This document shows positions 1-8,943 of a stretch of 37,231 bases of DNA, piece after piece. Each line of letters begins with the position of its first letter. The first letter of the stretch is position 1. The stretch comes from Alphaproteobacteria bacterium (lineage in GTDB: Bacteria; Pseudomonadota; Alphaproteobacteria; UBA6615), in assembly GCA_027297685.1 (NCBI GenBank), contig JAPUHN010000333.1, forward strand, positions 1 through 37,231. The letters run 5' to 3'. The notes under the pieces were generated by a model. The model did no database searches. It was not told where the DNA came from and worked only from the letters and a program-made list of their open reading frames with translations. The translations under genes and the position numbers were made by a program.

Positions 1-148
1 TACGTTCATTCACTTCATGCACAGTCGGGTGACGGCATAGGTTGGCCATGCTACCAGCGCCGCGGTAAATTCAGGGGCCGACGATAGCGGCTGGCCATGT
101 GGGAACCTATAATGAGAACAGGTCGGAATTAACGGAGACTCGCGGACG

Positions 149-409
149 ATGGCGAACGTCGAAATCTACACCGGGATGATGTGCGGCTACTGTGCCGCCG
201 CCAAGCGCCTGCTCAAGAAAAAAGGCGTCGAGTTCACCGAGACCGACGTCACCTGGAAGCCGCGCAAGCGCGTCGAGATGATGGAACGCGCCAACGGCAG
301 CCATTCGGTGCCGCAAATCTTCATCGACGGCGAGCACATCGGCGGCTGTGACGATCTATACGCCCTCGACGCCGGCGGTGAACTCGACGCCAAGTTGGGC
401 TTGAGTTAA
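149..409 (+). CDS. grxC: Glutaredoxin 3 (GrxC)
   Basis: A small cytoplasmic thiol-disulfide oxidoreductase, expected to reduce disulfides and glutathione-mixed disulfides using glutathione. The 86-residue protein has the usual glutaredoxin length. The active site is Cys12-Gly-Tyr-Cys15, with Gly where the classic motif has Pro. The cis-proline motif SVPQIF and the C-terminal GGCDDL motif that contacts glutathione are both present. The ATG at 149 is preceded by GGAG at 134-137, which supports the start. In related bacteria this gene usually sits just upstream of a nitrilase-family gene and a DUF1178 gene. Here a reverse-strand methyltransferase occupies that interval. The identification is secure; the physiological substrate is not known from sequence. 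Confidence 0.95.
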   Translation: MANVEIYTGMMCGYCAAAKRLLKKKGVEFTETDVTWKPRKRVEMMERANGSHSVPQIFIDGEHIGGCDDLYALDAGGELDAKLGLS

Positions 410-539
410 CCGCGACGCGGCTGGTCTCTCACCCTTCGAGCCGCCTCCGGCGTAGCCTTCGGCAATGCCGAGCAGGCTCTAGGAGAGTTGTTTGGGTGCG
501 CACACCTTTCCAAGGCAATGCTGCATCCCCTCTATTCGA

Positions 540-1103
540 CTAATATAAGGGTGTTGGGCCGACGTTTTGTCTAACCGCGCAGATCCGTTGTATGACAGCG
601 GGGCGCGGATCGTCGGTCAGGCCATTTTCATAGCCAACCACCTGTAATTGTCCGCTGACGGCGTCGAGTAGCTCGCCCGGCTGTAGCAAATAATCAGGAT
701 TACTCGGTTTCCCGTAGCGGGCGTTTCCGGCGGCGAAGGTCTCGTACACTAGAACACCGTCTTCGGCGACGGCAGCGACGATGGCGGGCAGCAGCGGCCG
801 CCACAGATAGTTGGTGACAATCACACCGCCGAACCGGCCGCCGGGTAACGGCCCGGCGCCGGCAGTGCCTCCGGCCTCGAGGTCGGCTTGGTGCAACACC
901 AACCCGTCGCTATTTTCCAAATCCGTGAGGCGGCTGAGGTCGCGATCGACCGCTGTCACTCGATGGCCCCGCGACAGGAAAAAACGCGTATGGCGGCCGC
1001 CGCCGCAGGCGACGTCGAGGACATCGCCGGTGATGCGTGGGGCGAACCGAACAACCCAGGGCGAGGGTGGGACGTTAACCGTGTTGTGATGCCGTGGCGC
1101 CAT
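540..1103 (-). CDS. Class I SAM-dependent methyltransferase, small
   Basis: A putative soluble methyltransferase of 187 residues. The SAM-binding motif I is visible as VLDVACGGG at residues 28-36, followed by the acidic end of strand beta-2 (VTAVDRD). A later VIVTNYLWRPLLP segment corresponds to the motif IV region. No substrate-recognition domain is present beyond the Rossmann core, so the acceptor cannot be named. It lies on the opposite strand between grxC and the DUF1178 gene, apart from any operon. The start at 1103 leaves 113 bases to the divergent DUF1178 start, an AT-rich interval that could carry both promoters. Similar short proteins are often annotated only as methyltransferase-domain or TehB-like; I see no basis for a specific name. 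Confidence 0.8.
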   Translation of the reverse strand: MAPRHHNTVNVPPSPWVVRFAPRITGDVLDVACGGGRHTRFFLSRGHRVTAVDRDLSRLTDLENSDGLVLHQADLEAGGTAGAGPLPGGRFGGVIVTNYLWRPLLPAIVAAVAEDGVLVYETFAAGNARYGKPSNPDYLLQPGELLDAVSGQLQVVGYENGLTDDPRPAVIQRICAVRQNVGPTPLY

Positions 1104-1216
1104 TGTGGTGAAATAATATTGCTTGTTTTTCGCTGTAAAATCGCCAATTTACGTGGCCATGGTATTCTAAAAAGGGCCTCATATAGGCTTTATACGTGCA
1201 ACCGACATTATGAGCG

Positions 1217-1633
1217 ATGATCAGCTTTAATCTGAACTGTTCGAAGGGTCACGAGTTTGGGGGTTGGTTTCCAAACTCGGCCGATTTCGAGAAACAGGCA
1301 AAGAAGAAGCAGATAGCCTGTCCGACCTGCGGTGATACCGCGGTAACGAAGTCCGTTATGGCGCCCGCGGTTACGGCGAAAAGTACGGTCAAAGCCGAGC
1401 GCAGGGCCGAGGCAGCCAAATTGCGGAAAATGCTGAACGAGGTGCGCGACCATGTCGAAAAGAATTTCGACGATGTGGGCGACCAGTTTCCGGAGGAAGC
1501 GCGGCGTATTTACTACGGTGAATCCGAATCCCGCGATATCTATGGCAACGCCTCCGACGAGGAAGCGGAGGATCTGGTCGAAGAGGGTGTGCCGGTCGGA
1601 CGCCTGCCTTGGATCAAGCGCCCTAGCGGCTAA
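1217..1633 (+). CDS. DUF1178 family protein
   Basis: A 138-residue protein recognised as DUF1178 by its overall pattern. It has an N-terminal putative zinc-binding part with Cys8, His12, and Cys35-Pro-Thr-Cys38, a central helical segment rich in Lys, Arg and Glu, and the conserved C-terminal stretch around ARRIYYGESESRDIYG and ending in VEEGVPVGRLP. The family is widespread in Alphaproteobacteria and has no established function; the four Cys/His residues suggest a zinc ribbon, which is inference. Its usual neighbours are grxC and ubiG, and it keeps that position here although separated from both by opposite-strand genes. An overlapping ATG at 1210 is out of frame, so 1217 is the start. Confidence 0.9.
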   Translation: MISFNLNCSKGHEFGGWFPNSADFEKQAKKKQIACPTCGDTAVTKSVMAPAVTAKSTVKAERRAEAAKLRKMLNEVRDHVEKNFDDVGDQFPEEARRIYYGESESRDIYGNASDEEAEDLVEEGVPVGRLPWIKRPSG

Positions 1634-1660
1634 TTACGATTTGTATCGCTCCGAAATCTC

Positions 1661-2425
1661 TCACGGGGCCTTTACCCCACACCCCATATAATTGACGTCG
1701 AGGTCGCGCCGGTTGAGCGACCACTGGTCGGTCAACGGGCTGTAGGTCACCCCCGTCATGCCGGTCACGTCGATGCCGGCGCCGGCCAGTCCGCGTGTGA
1801 ATTCGGAGGGCCGTACAAACTTGCGCCAATCGTGGGTACCGCGGGGCAGCCACCGCAGAATGTATTCGCCGCCGACGATCGCCAGGGCAAAAGCTTTAGC
1901 GGTGCGGTTCAGGGTAGAGAAAAACATGAGGCCGCCATCGCCGACCACCGCGCCGCAAGCGCCAAGAAAGGCATCGACATCGGCGACATGTTCGATGACC
2001 TCCATATTGAGCACGATATCGAACTGGCGGTCCTCGTCCATCAACTCCTCGACCGTCGCCATGCGGTAATCAATCGATACGGCTGAGGCCTCGGCATGCA
2101 CGTGCGCGATTTCGATATTGCGCGACACCGCATCGATACCCGTCACCGCGGCGCCGAGGCGGGCCAGCGGTTCGCACAAAAGACCGCCGCCGCAACCGAC
2201 ATCGAGCACCGTCAGGCCTAAAAACGGGGTCAAAGTAGCGGGGTCGAGATCGAAGTGCTCGCAAGCTTCGTCGCGGATGTATTTGAGCCGGACCGGATTA
2301 ATCTTATGTAGAGGTCGAAACTTGCCGTCAGGATCCCACCATTCTTCGGCCATGGCGCGAAACTTATCCAGCTCGCCAGCATCGATCGAAGGGCTGTTTT
2401 TACGGTTTGTCGCGGTGGCCGCCAT
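1661..2425 (-). CDS. ubiG: Ubiquinone biosynthesis O-methyltransferase UbiG
   Basis: Expected to catalyse both O-methylation steps of ubiquinone synthesis using S-adenosylmethionine. The 254-residue length fits the family. The N-terminal segment with ELDKFRAMAEEWWDPDG and FRPLHKINPVRL is the UbiG signature. Motif I is VLDVGCGGG at residues 73-81, and the D of VTGIDA binds the ribose. VIEHVADVDAFL and FFSTLNRTAKAFAL are also characteristic, as is the C-terminal YSPLTDQWSL / DVNYM tail. It is transcribed divergently from lysC. UbiG normally associates with the membrane, though no transmembrane helix is evident here. The identification is firm. Confidence 0.96.
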   Translation of the reverse strand: MAATATNRKNSPSIDAGELDKFRAMAEEWWDPDGKFRPLHKINPVRLKYIRDEACEHFDLDPATLTPFLGLTVLDVGCGGGLLCEPLARLGAAVTGIDAVSRNIEIAHVHAEASAVSIDYRMATVEELMDEDRQFDIVLNMEVIEHVADVDAFLGACGAVVGDGGLMFFSTLNRTAKAFALAIVGGEYILRWLPRGTHDWRKFVRPSEFTRGLAGAGIDVTGMTGVTYSPLTDQWSLNRRDLDVNYMGCGVKAP

Positions 2426-2581
2426 GGTTATGTCCTGTCAACGCCACTTGTCATGGATTCAACGACTGAGTATGGATACGCCGCCTCCGCCGGGCAAGGA
2501 AGCAAATTTGCCGCGGGAATCTGGCAGGAAATTTCCCGCACTGGATTGCGTGGGGCGGGGCAGTCGGCGAACGGGGATTAC

Positions 2582-3817
2582 ATGGGCCGGATAGTCGCAA
2601 AATTTGGCGGAACTTCTGTCGAGGATCTCGACCGCATTCGTGCGGCCGCGGCCACGGTGAAGTCGGAAGTCGATCGGGGCAACAGCGTCGCTGTCGTGGT
2701 GTCGGCGATGGCCGGCGTTACCGACAATTTGGTTGCGTTAACCCGGGAAGCTAACCCGATGCACGATGCACGCGAGTATGATGCGGTCGTGGCGAGCGGT
2801 GAGCAGGCGACCAGCGGTTTATTGGCCCTGTGTTTGCAGAAAATGGGCGTGTCGGCGCGCTCGTGGCAGGGATGGCAAATTCCGATCCGCACGGACGACA
2901 TCCATGGCAGAGCCCGAATTCTCGACGTCGAGACCGCTGAACTGGAGAGCCGGCTGGCCGCCGATCAGGTCTGCGTGGTGGCGGGATTTCAGGGCATCGG
3001 ACCCGATAACCGCATCACAACGTTGGGCCGCGGCGGTTCCGACACCACCGCGGTCGCGCTCGCTGCCGCGCTGGCCGCCGATCGTTGCGACATTTATACC
3101 GACGTCGATGGCGTATATACGTCGGACCCGCGAATCGTGACGCGCGCGCGCAAGCTCGATAAAATCACCTACGAGGAAATGCTGGAAATGGCGTCGCTGG
3201 GCGCCAAGGTCCTGCAGACGCGATCGGTTCAACTGGCGATGAACCATGGCGTGCCCCTACAAGTGTTGTCTGCGTTTGACGGCGGAGTGGGCAGCGATCT
3301 GCCCGGAACGCTCGTCGTTGCCGAGGAAGAGAAAGTGGAACATGAAATCGTAAGCGGCGTAACTTACAGCCGCGACGAAGCGAAAATCACGTTGGTGCAA
3401 GTTCCCGACCGTCCCGGCGTGGCGGCGGCGATTTTCGGTCCGCTTTCGGATGCCAATGTCAATGTCGACATGATCGTCCAAAACGTGTCCGAAGACGGCA
3501 GCGCCACCGACCTGACGTTTACAGTGTCGCGAGGCGATTTGGATCGTGCGCTGAGCGTCTTGGAGGCCTGCAAGAGCGAGTTGGGCTTCTCGGCATCGGT
3601 GCCCGACGCCAACGTGGTGAAGGTGTCGGTCGTCGGGGTCGGCATGCGCAGCCACGCCGGTGTCGCCAAACGCATGTTCTCCGCGTTGGCCGAGCACAAC
3701 ATCAATATCCTGGTTATCTCGACGTCTGAAATTAAAATTAGCGTGTTGATCGCTGAAGAATTTACCGAACTGGCGTTACGCGCGTTGCACAGCGCCTACG
3801 GGCTCGACGCCGTTTGA
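2582..3817 (+). CDS. lysC: Aspartate kinase (aspartokinase) LysC
   Basis: Phosphorylates L-aspartate with ATP, the first step to lysine, threonine, methionine and diaminopimelate. The protein begins MGRIVAKFGGTSV, the family N-terminal nucleotide-binding motif, so the ATG at 2582 is chosen although the frame is open from 2453. A GGGGA at 2573-2577 can serve as ribosome binding site. The 411 residues comprise the kinase domain (about 1-250, with TTLGRGGSDTTAVALAAAL and VYTSDPR) and two ACT domains (about 270-335 and 345-405) that bind allosteric amino acids. This layout is typical of monofunctional, feedback-inhibited aspartokinases. The gene is 77 bases upstream of ptsP on the same strand, an arrangement familiar in Alphaproteobacteria. 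Confidence 0.96.
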   Translation: MGRIVAKFGGTSVEDLDRIRAAAATVKSEVDRGNSVAVVVSAMAGVTDNLVALTREANPMHDAREYDAVVASGEQATSGLLALCLQKMGVSARSWQGWQIPIRTDDIHGRARILDVETAELESRLAADQVCVVAGFQGIGPDNRITTLGRGGSDTTAVALAAALAADRCDIYTDVDGVYTSDPRIVTRARKLDKITYEEMLEMASLGAKVLQTRSVQLAMNHGVPLQVLSAFDGGVGSDLPGTLVVAEEEKVEHEIVSGVTYSRDEAKITLVQVPDRPGVAAAIFGPLSDANVNVDMIVQNVSEDGSATDLTFTVSRGDLDRALSVLEACKSELGFSASVPDANVVKVSVVGVGMRSHAGVAKRMFSALAEHNINILVISTSEIKISVLIAEEFTELALRALHSAYGLDAV

Positions 3818-3894
3818 CCGCGCGATGATCCGACGCCCCCAATCGCCCCGGCACGGACAATTTCGCGCTCGGGTGCGGTGGGGTTGAGACTGGA

Positions 3895-6165
3895 ATGACG
3901 GCTGAAATAGCGCCTTGGACGGGCTCCCGGCGACTGTTGCGCAGTTTGCGCGACGTCATGGCTGGACCGGGTACCCCGCAGCAACGTTTGGACCAGATCG
4001 CCACGCTGATCGCCCGCGATCTGGTCGCCGAAGTGTGCTCGATCTATGTCCGCCGGGCCGGCGACATCCTCGAGTTATTCGCGACCGAAGGTCTCTACCA
4101 GGATGCCGTACACCGGACACGGCTGATGGTTGGCGAAGGTTTGATCGGGTTCATTGCGGCGCAGGCGATGCCGATTGCCCTGGCGGATGCGCAAGCGCAC
4201 CCGCTGTTTGCCTACCGGCCGGAAACCGGCGAGGAGAGCTATTCGTCGTTGATGGGGGTACCGATCCTGCGTGGCGGCCGGGTGATCGGCGTTCTGGCGG
4301 TGCAAAATCGCACCCAGCGCAGCTATGCCGATGAAGAAGTCGAAATTCTCGAAACCATCGCCATGGTGCTCGCTGAGCTTGTCGCCGGCGGCGACGTTAT
4401 CAGCCCGGAAGAAGCCAGCGTCGGCCAGGATTTGGGAGCCTTGCCGCAGCGCCTGGAGGGGCTGTCGCTAAGTCCTGGTCTCGCGCGTGGCACCGCGATT
4501 TTGCACCGTCCGCGCGTGACCATCGATCGTATGCTGTCCGACGACCCCGCCCATGAGTCCGAGCGGGTGCTCGAGGCTGTTGCGGCGGTCCACGGACAGC
4601 TCGATGCGATCCTGGAACGGCCCGACTTGTCCGACGCCGGTGAACACCGCGATGTATTGGAAGCTTATCGAATGTTTGCCCATGATCGCGGCTGGTTGCG
4701 GCGGATCGAGGAGGCGGTGCGCACCGGACTGTCGGCGGAAGCCGCGGTCCAACGGGTTCAGGATGATACCCGGGCGCGCATGGCCCAGGTGAGCGACACT
4801 TATCTGCGCGAGCGGTTGCTGGATTTCGAAGATCTGACCAATCGCTTGCTCAGGAATTTGACCGACGACAGTTTCGACGACAACATACAGCTGCCCCACG
4901 ATACCGTCCTCGTTGCACGCTCGCTGGGTCCCGCCGAGCTGCTGAACTACGATCAAACCCGGTTGCGCGCGATTGTGCTGGAGGAAGGTTCGACGACCGC
5001 GCACGCAACGATCGTGGCGCGGGCGCTCGATGTTCCTATGGTGGGCCGCGTCGAGGGGTTGCTCTCACGGGTCGAAACCGGCGATGCGGTTTTGGTGGAT
5101 GGCGATAATGCCGTGGTCTATCTGCGTCCCAGCGACGATGTCCACGCCAATTTTGATGCCGCCCTGGATGCCCGCGGTGAACGGCTGCGCTCCTATCGCG
5201 GGCTGCGCGACCGGCCGGCGATAACCAAAGATGGCGTTTCGGTGTCGCTGCAGCTAAATGCTGGCTTGCTTGCCGAGATGAATCATCTGTACGACACCGG
5301 CGCTGCCGGTGTGGGTCTGTTTCGCACCGAGATACCCTTTATGGTGCGGGCGGCGTATCCGGATGTTGCAACGCAAACAGAATTTTATCGGCGTGTGATC
5401 CAAGAAGCCGATGGTCTTCCGGTCACCTTCCGCACCCTCGATATCGGCGGTGACAAAGTATTGCCCTATATCCGCGCCGGCGAGGAGGCTAATCCGGCAA
5501 TGGGTTGGCGGGCGACACGGATCGCGCTCGACAGGCCAGCGATGTTACGCCACCAACTACGCGCGTTATTGATGGCGAACGATGGCGGTGCGCTGTCAGT
5601 GATGTTTCCCATGATCGCTCAAGTCGCCGAATTCGACGCGGCGCGCCGATTGCTCGACATGGAGGTGGCCTACTTGCGCGAACGAGGGTTGCCGCTACCC
5701 GATGACATTCGCGTCGGCGTCATGCTCGAAGTCCCTGCTTTGGCGATGCAGTTGGCGACGTTGCTACCGCGGGTCGACTTTGTCTCGATCGGCAGCAACG
5801 ATCTTGTGCAGTTTCTGTTCGCATCCGATCGTGGCAATCCCAGGCTCGAAGGGCGCTATGACCCTCTGTCGCCGGCGGTCTTGACGTTCATCGCGCAGAT
5901 CAGCGAAGCATGCAGGGCCGCAAATATGTCGTTGACTGTTTGTGGAGAGATGGCCGGTGACCCGCTCGCCGCGATGGCATTGATTGGGATTGGCATTCGC
6001 GAGTTGTCGATGTCGCCGGCCAATATCGGTCCGGTCAAGGCTATGACCCTGAGTTTAGACTTGGCAACTATGAGTAGTTATTTGGAAACATTACTAACGT
6101 CCTCCGCCCCGAGTATCCGGTCGCGCCTCAAAGCGTTTGCCCACGATCACGGCATTGTACTTTAA
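3895..6165 (+). CDS. ptsP: Phosphoenolpyruvate-protein phosphotransferase PtsP (EI-Ntr)
   Basis: First enzyme of the nitrogen phosphotransferase system: it takes phosphate from PEP onto a histidine and passes it to NPr, a regulatory rather than sugar-transport chain. Domains in order are an N-terminal GAF domain (about residues 20-165), the HPr-interacting helical domain (about 190-310), the swivelling phosphohistidine domain with the active His370 in TTAHATIVAR, and the C-terminal PEP-binding barrel (about 430-725) with catalytic Cys683 in VCGEMAGDP. FRTEIPFM and FRTLDIGGDK are further PEP-binding motifs. All catalytic residues are intact. The 756 residues fit the GAF-containing EI-Ntr subfamily. 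The GAF domain is known in relatives to sense glutamine or related signals. The ATG at 3895 has only a weak ribosome binding site. Confidence 0.95.
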   Translation: MTAEIAPWTGSRRLLRSLRDVMAGPGTPQQRLDQIATLIARDLVAEVCSIYVRRAGDILELFATEGLYQDAVHRTRLMVGEGLIGFIAAQAMPIALADAQAHPLFAYRPETGEESYSSLMGVPILRGGRVIGVLAVQNRTQRSYADEEVEILETIAMVLAELVAGGDVISPEEASVGQDLGALPQRLEGLSLSPGLARGTAILHRPRVTIDRMLSDDPAHESERVLEAVAAVHGQLDAILERPDLSDAGEHRDVLEAYRMFAHDRGWLRRIEEAVRTGLSAEAAVQRVQDDTRARMAQVSDTYLRERLLDFEDLTNRLLRNLTDDSFDDNIQLPHDTVLVARSLGPAELLNYDQTRLRAIVLEEGSTTAHATIVARALDVPMVGRVEGLLSRVETGDAVLVDGDNAVVYLRPSDDVHANFDAALDARGERLRSYRGLRDRPAITKDGVSVSLQLNAGLLAEMNHLYDTGAAGVGLFRTEIPFMVRAAYPDVATQTEFYRRVIQEADGLPVTFRTLDIGGDKVLPYIRAGEEANPAMGWRATRIALDRPAMLRHQLRALLMANDGGALSVMFPMIAQVAEFDAARRLLDMEVAYLRERGLPLPDDIRVGVMLEVPALAMQLATLLPRVDFVSIGSNDLVQFLFASDRGNPRLEGRYDPLSPAVLTFIAQISEACRAANMSLTVCGEMAGDPLAAMALIGIGIRELSMSPANIGPVKAMTLSLDLATMSSYLETLLTSSAPSIRSRLKAFAHDHGIVL

Positions 6166-6347
6166 GCGTATTGTCGCTAGGCGGGCCGATCTGGTAAAAA
6201 ACAAGGGTGACCGCCAAAAAATATGGTTTATTTTCTTTTACTTAATACTTATTTAGTAAGATGTTCAGACTGTAGGACCACGTTTTTTTAATTGTCTTGG
6301 ATGGCTGTGGCCGGATGTGACCCGGCCGTTAGAAATCGGGATCGAAA

Positions 6348-7673
6348 TTGGTTAGACTGAAACCACAATCTTTCCGCGTAATCGAAGCCGACAGCGCGAC
6401 GACGGAACAAGACGAATCGCCGATCCAACATGTCGGTGCATTTCTGCGCGAGGCACGCGAGACAACGGGCCGTAGCCTCGCCGATGTCGCGACAGCTTTG
6501 CGCATCCGCGCGAAGTTTCTAAAATCCATCGAAGATGGCCGTTATGAGGATCTGCCGGGTCCCACCTACACGCTCGGTTTCATCCGCTCCTATGCCGACT
6601 ATCTTGGCCTGGATAGCGATGCTTTGTTGGTAAGGTTCAAGACCGAATCGAGTGGATCTGACGGGCATCCCAATCTCGAATTTCCTGCGCCGTCGACCGT
6701 CGGTTGGTTCCCCACCGGCACGGTTGTCGTGGCCTGTGCTGTTTTGGCGGCAGTAGTTTTTGCTGGTTGGTTCTATCTTCAAACCAAGAATTCGGTGGAC
6801 GTGGCCATCGTGCCGCCGCCGCCCGGTTTCAAATCGGCAATTGCAGCGAACGCGAATATTGAAAAGCCGCTGGACGACGAGGTGGCGGCGACGCGTCCGG
6901 CTGTGGCGGAACCGGTCGCGCCGGGCGATGATAGCAGCGCCGATCAAACGGTGGCAGCTATCGTGCAGCCCGCTGTTCCCGAGACCGACACCCCGCGTGC
7001 GACGTCCGGGGAAACGACATCCGACGCCGCCGAACAGCCCTATCAGCTTCCGATTGCCGCGCTGGTTTTGCCCGACCCGGTTGCCACCGAGGCTGATCTG
7101 AAACAACCGCGACCAGTCGAAACCGTAAGCGAGGCGCGGTCGCCCGCTATGGTCGCCCCCACCCCAGCGCCGATCAAAGTGGTCGAACCGCCACCCTCGG
7201 ACCAAAACGAACCAACTCCGGCTTCCGCGAACGCTGCTGAACCGCTGCGGCCCGTTTCAGAAGCCAGGCAGGAAGCGCCGCCATCGCCTGCGCCGGCTGT
7301 GGAACCCGTTGCACAAATAGCGGCATTGCCGAGAATTCCCACCGATATCGGTATCACCAATTCGGGCAACGATGGACGCACCTATGGAGTGATTAACCAG
7401 GAGGCGCGTGTGATTATCGGTGCTCAGGCCGATAGTTGGGTGCAAGTCCTCGATAGCGACCAGAATGTACTATTGACCAGAATGTTGCGGCCCGGCGATC
7501 GTTACCTCGTTCCCAACCGTAGAGACTTGATCATGTTGACGGGTAACGCCGGCGGTTTGATCATTTCTGTCGATGGTGAACCGGTTCCCCAGATAGGTTC
7601 GGACGGTGCGATCTTGCACAATGTGCGCCTCGATGCTGATTTGCTGAAAGCTGGCCGGGCGGTCATTGAGTAG
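6348..7673 (+). CDS. RodZ-like protein: HTH, one transmembrane helix, DUF4115
   Basis: A bitopic inner-membrane protein of 441 residues with RodZ architecture. It has an N-terminal helix-turn-helix domain (about residues 28-95, with LREARETTGRSLADVATALRI), one transmembrane helix (about 124-144), a long Pro/Ala-rich periplasmic linker (about 155-330) and a C-terminal DUF4115 beta domain (about 345-440, ending in LDADLLKAG). RodZ proteins link MreB filaments to cell-wall synthesis, so a shape role is inferred. The start is TTG at 6348: no ATG or GTG occurs in frame ahead of the HTH domain, and a GGGA at 6338-6341 precedes it. The 182-base upstream gap is very AT-rich and contains a 6-bp hairpin (6309-6314 with 6322-6327), so an own promoter is likely. 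Confidence 0.85.
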   Translation: MVRLKPQSFRVIEADSATTEQDESPIQHVGAFLREARETTGRSLADVATALRIRAKFLKSIEDGRYEDLPGPTYTLGFIRSYADYLGLDSDALLVRFKTESSGSDGHPNLEFPAPSTVGWFPTGTVVVACAVLAAVVFAGWFYLQTKNSVDVAIVPPPPGFKSAIAANANIEKPLDDEVAATRPAVAEPVAPGDDSSADQTVAAIVQPAVPETDTPRATSGETTSDAAEQPYQLPIAALVLPDPVATEADLKQPRPVETVSEARSPAMVAPTPAPIKVVEPPPSDQNEPTPASANAAEPLRPVSEARQEAPPSPAPAVEPVAQIAALPRIPTDIGITNSGNDGRTYGVINQEARVIIGAQADSWVQVLDSDQNVLLTRMLRPGDRYLVPNRRDLIMLTGNAGGLIISVDGEPVPQIGSDGAILHNVRLDADLLKAGRAVIE

Positions 7674-7782
7674 CTCGTTATTGCTGTAAGCAGCGGTGGC
7701 TTGATATTTGACAATGCCGCGCGCATGTTACGGCGCAACTCGCCCCCGCATTCAATTGGTCGTTTCGTTTTAGGAAAAAACG

Positions 7783-8919
7783 ATGAGCTTGCGCCCCTAC
7801 AGGGATATCCACCGTCGTAAAAGTCGCCAAATCATGGTCGGCGACGTGGCTGTGGGCGGCGATGCGCCGATTACCGTACAGTCTATGACAAATACGCTTA
7901 CCTCCGACGTTGCGGCGACAGTGGCGCAGATTCGCCAATTGGAAGTGGCCGGCGCCGACATTGTCCGGGTATCGTGCCCCGACGAGGCCAGTACGGCAGC
8001 CTTGAAGGAAATCCTGCCCGAAGTCACCGTACCGATCGTGGCGGATATCCATTTTCATTACCGCCGGGCCATCGAAGCCGCCGAGGCGGGGGCTGCATGC
8101 TTGCGGCTGAACCCCGGTAATATTGGCTCGCGCGAACGGGTGCGCGAAGTTGTCAAAGCCGCGCGCGATAACAATTGTTCGATGCGAATTGGCGTGAACG
8201 CCGGAAGCCTCGAGCGCGAGTTGCTCGAAAAATATGGTGAACCTTGCCCCGAGGCATTGATCGAGAGCGCGCTCAATTCCGCCAAGCTCCTGGAGGACGA
8301 GGATTTTCGCGAATTCAAGATTTCGGTCAAAGCATCAGATGTATTCCTGGCTGTCGCCGCCTACCAGGGCTTGGCCGAAGCCTGCGATTATCCGCTCCAT
8401 ATCGGTATCACCGAAGCCGGTGGATTGCGTACCGGCACGGTTAAATCGTCGGTTGGCATGGGGATGTTGCTATGGGCCGGTATCGGCGACACGATTCGCG
8501 TCTCGTTGTCAGCCGACCCGGTCGAGGAAATAGGGGTCGGTTTTGACTTGCTCAAATCGCTGGGGTTGCGCCACCGTGGTGTCAATCTGATATCCTGCCC
8601 GTCCTGTGCGCGCCAACAGTTCGATGTGATCGAGACCGTGCGGGTTTTAGAAGAACGGCTTGCCCATATTACCACCCCGATGACGGTTTCGGTCATGGGC
8701 TGCGTCGTCAATGGCCCTGGTGAAGCCGTGCAGACCGATGTCGGATTTACCGGCGGCGGCCGCGGCACCCATCAGGTTTATATTGCCGGCCAGCCGCATC
8801 ACCGGCTGAAGGATGCGGATATCGTCGATCATCTGGTCGGACTCGTCGAGGAAAAGGCGGCAGAGATCGAGGCCGATTTGGCCGCCGCGCCAGACGGCCT
8901 GTCGTCGGCGGCCGAATAA
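7783..8919 (+). CDS. ispG: 4-hydroxy-3-methylbut-2-enyl-diphosphate synthase IspG
   Basis: Penultimate enzyme of the methylerythritol phosphate route to isoprenoids; it converts methylerythritol cyclodiphosphate to HMBPP with a [4Fe-4S] cluster. The 378-residue protein has the bacterial two-domain form. An N-terminal TIM barrel includes [20 protein letters not shown] and [13 protein letters not shown], and the C-terminal cluster domain has ligands Cys272, Cys275 (CPSCARQ) and Cys307 ([11 protein letters not shown]). The glutamate that serves as fourth ligand in this family is in the GPGEA segment. All key residues are present. AGGA at 7771-7774 precedes the ATG. hisS follows 24 bases downstream, suggesting a common transcript. 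Confidence 0.97.
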   Translation: MSLRPYRDIHRRKSRQIMVGDVAVGGDAPITVQSMTNTLTSDVAATVAQIRQLEVAGADIVRVSCPDEASTAALKEILPEVTVPIVADIHFHYRRAIEAAEAGAACLRLNPGNIGSRERVREVVKAARDNNCSMRIGVNAGSLERELLEKYGEPCPEALIESALNSAKLLEDEDFREFKISVKASDVFLAVAAYQGLAEACDYPLHIGITEAGGLRTGTVKSSVGMGMLLWAGIGDTIRVSLSADPVEEIGVGFDLLKSLGLRHRGVNLISCPSCARQQFDVIETVRVLEERLAHITTPMTVSVMGCVVNGPGEAVQTDVGFTGGGRGTHQVYIAGQPHHRLKDADIVDHLVGLVEEKAAEIEADLAAAPDGLSSAAE

Positions 8920-8943
8920 CCACAACATTCCGGGAATTTTGTC

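Noticed and set aside
1-148. 3' end of a comF-like gene upstream of grxC
   Set aside because: The neighbour is expected from synteny, but none of the short frames shows a recognisable comF C-terminus.
410-539. Remnant of the missing nitrilase gene
   Set aside because: No frame in this 130-base gap shows any nitrilase motif.
2453-2581. 43-residue N-terminal extension of LysC
   Set aside because: Aspartokinases begin directly with the RIVxKFGGTSV motif, and the extension has no family similarity.
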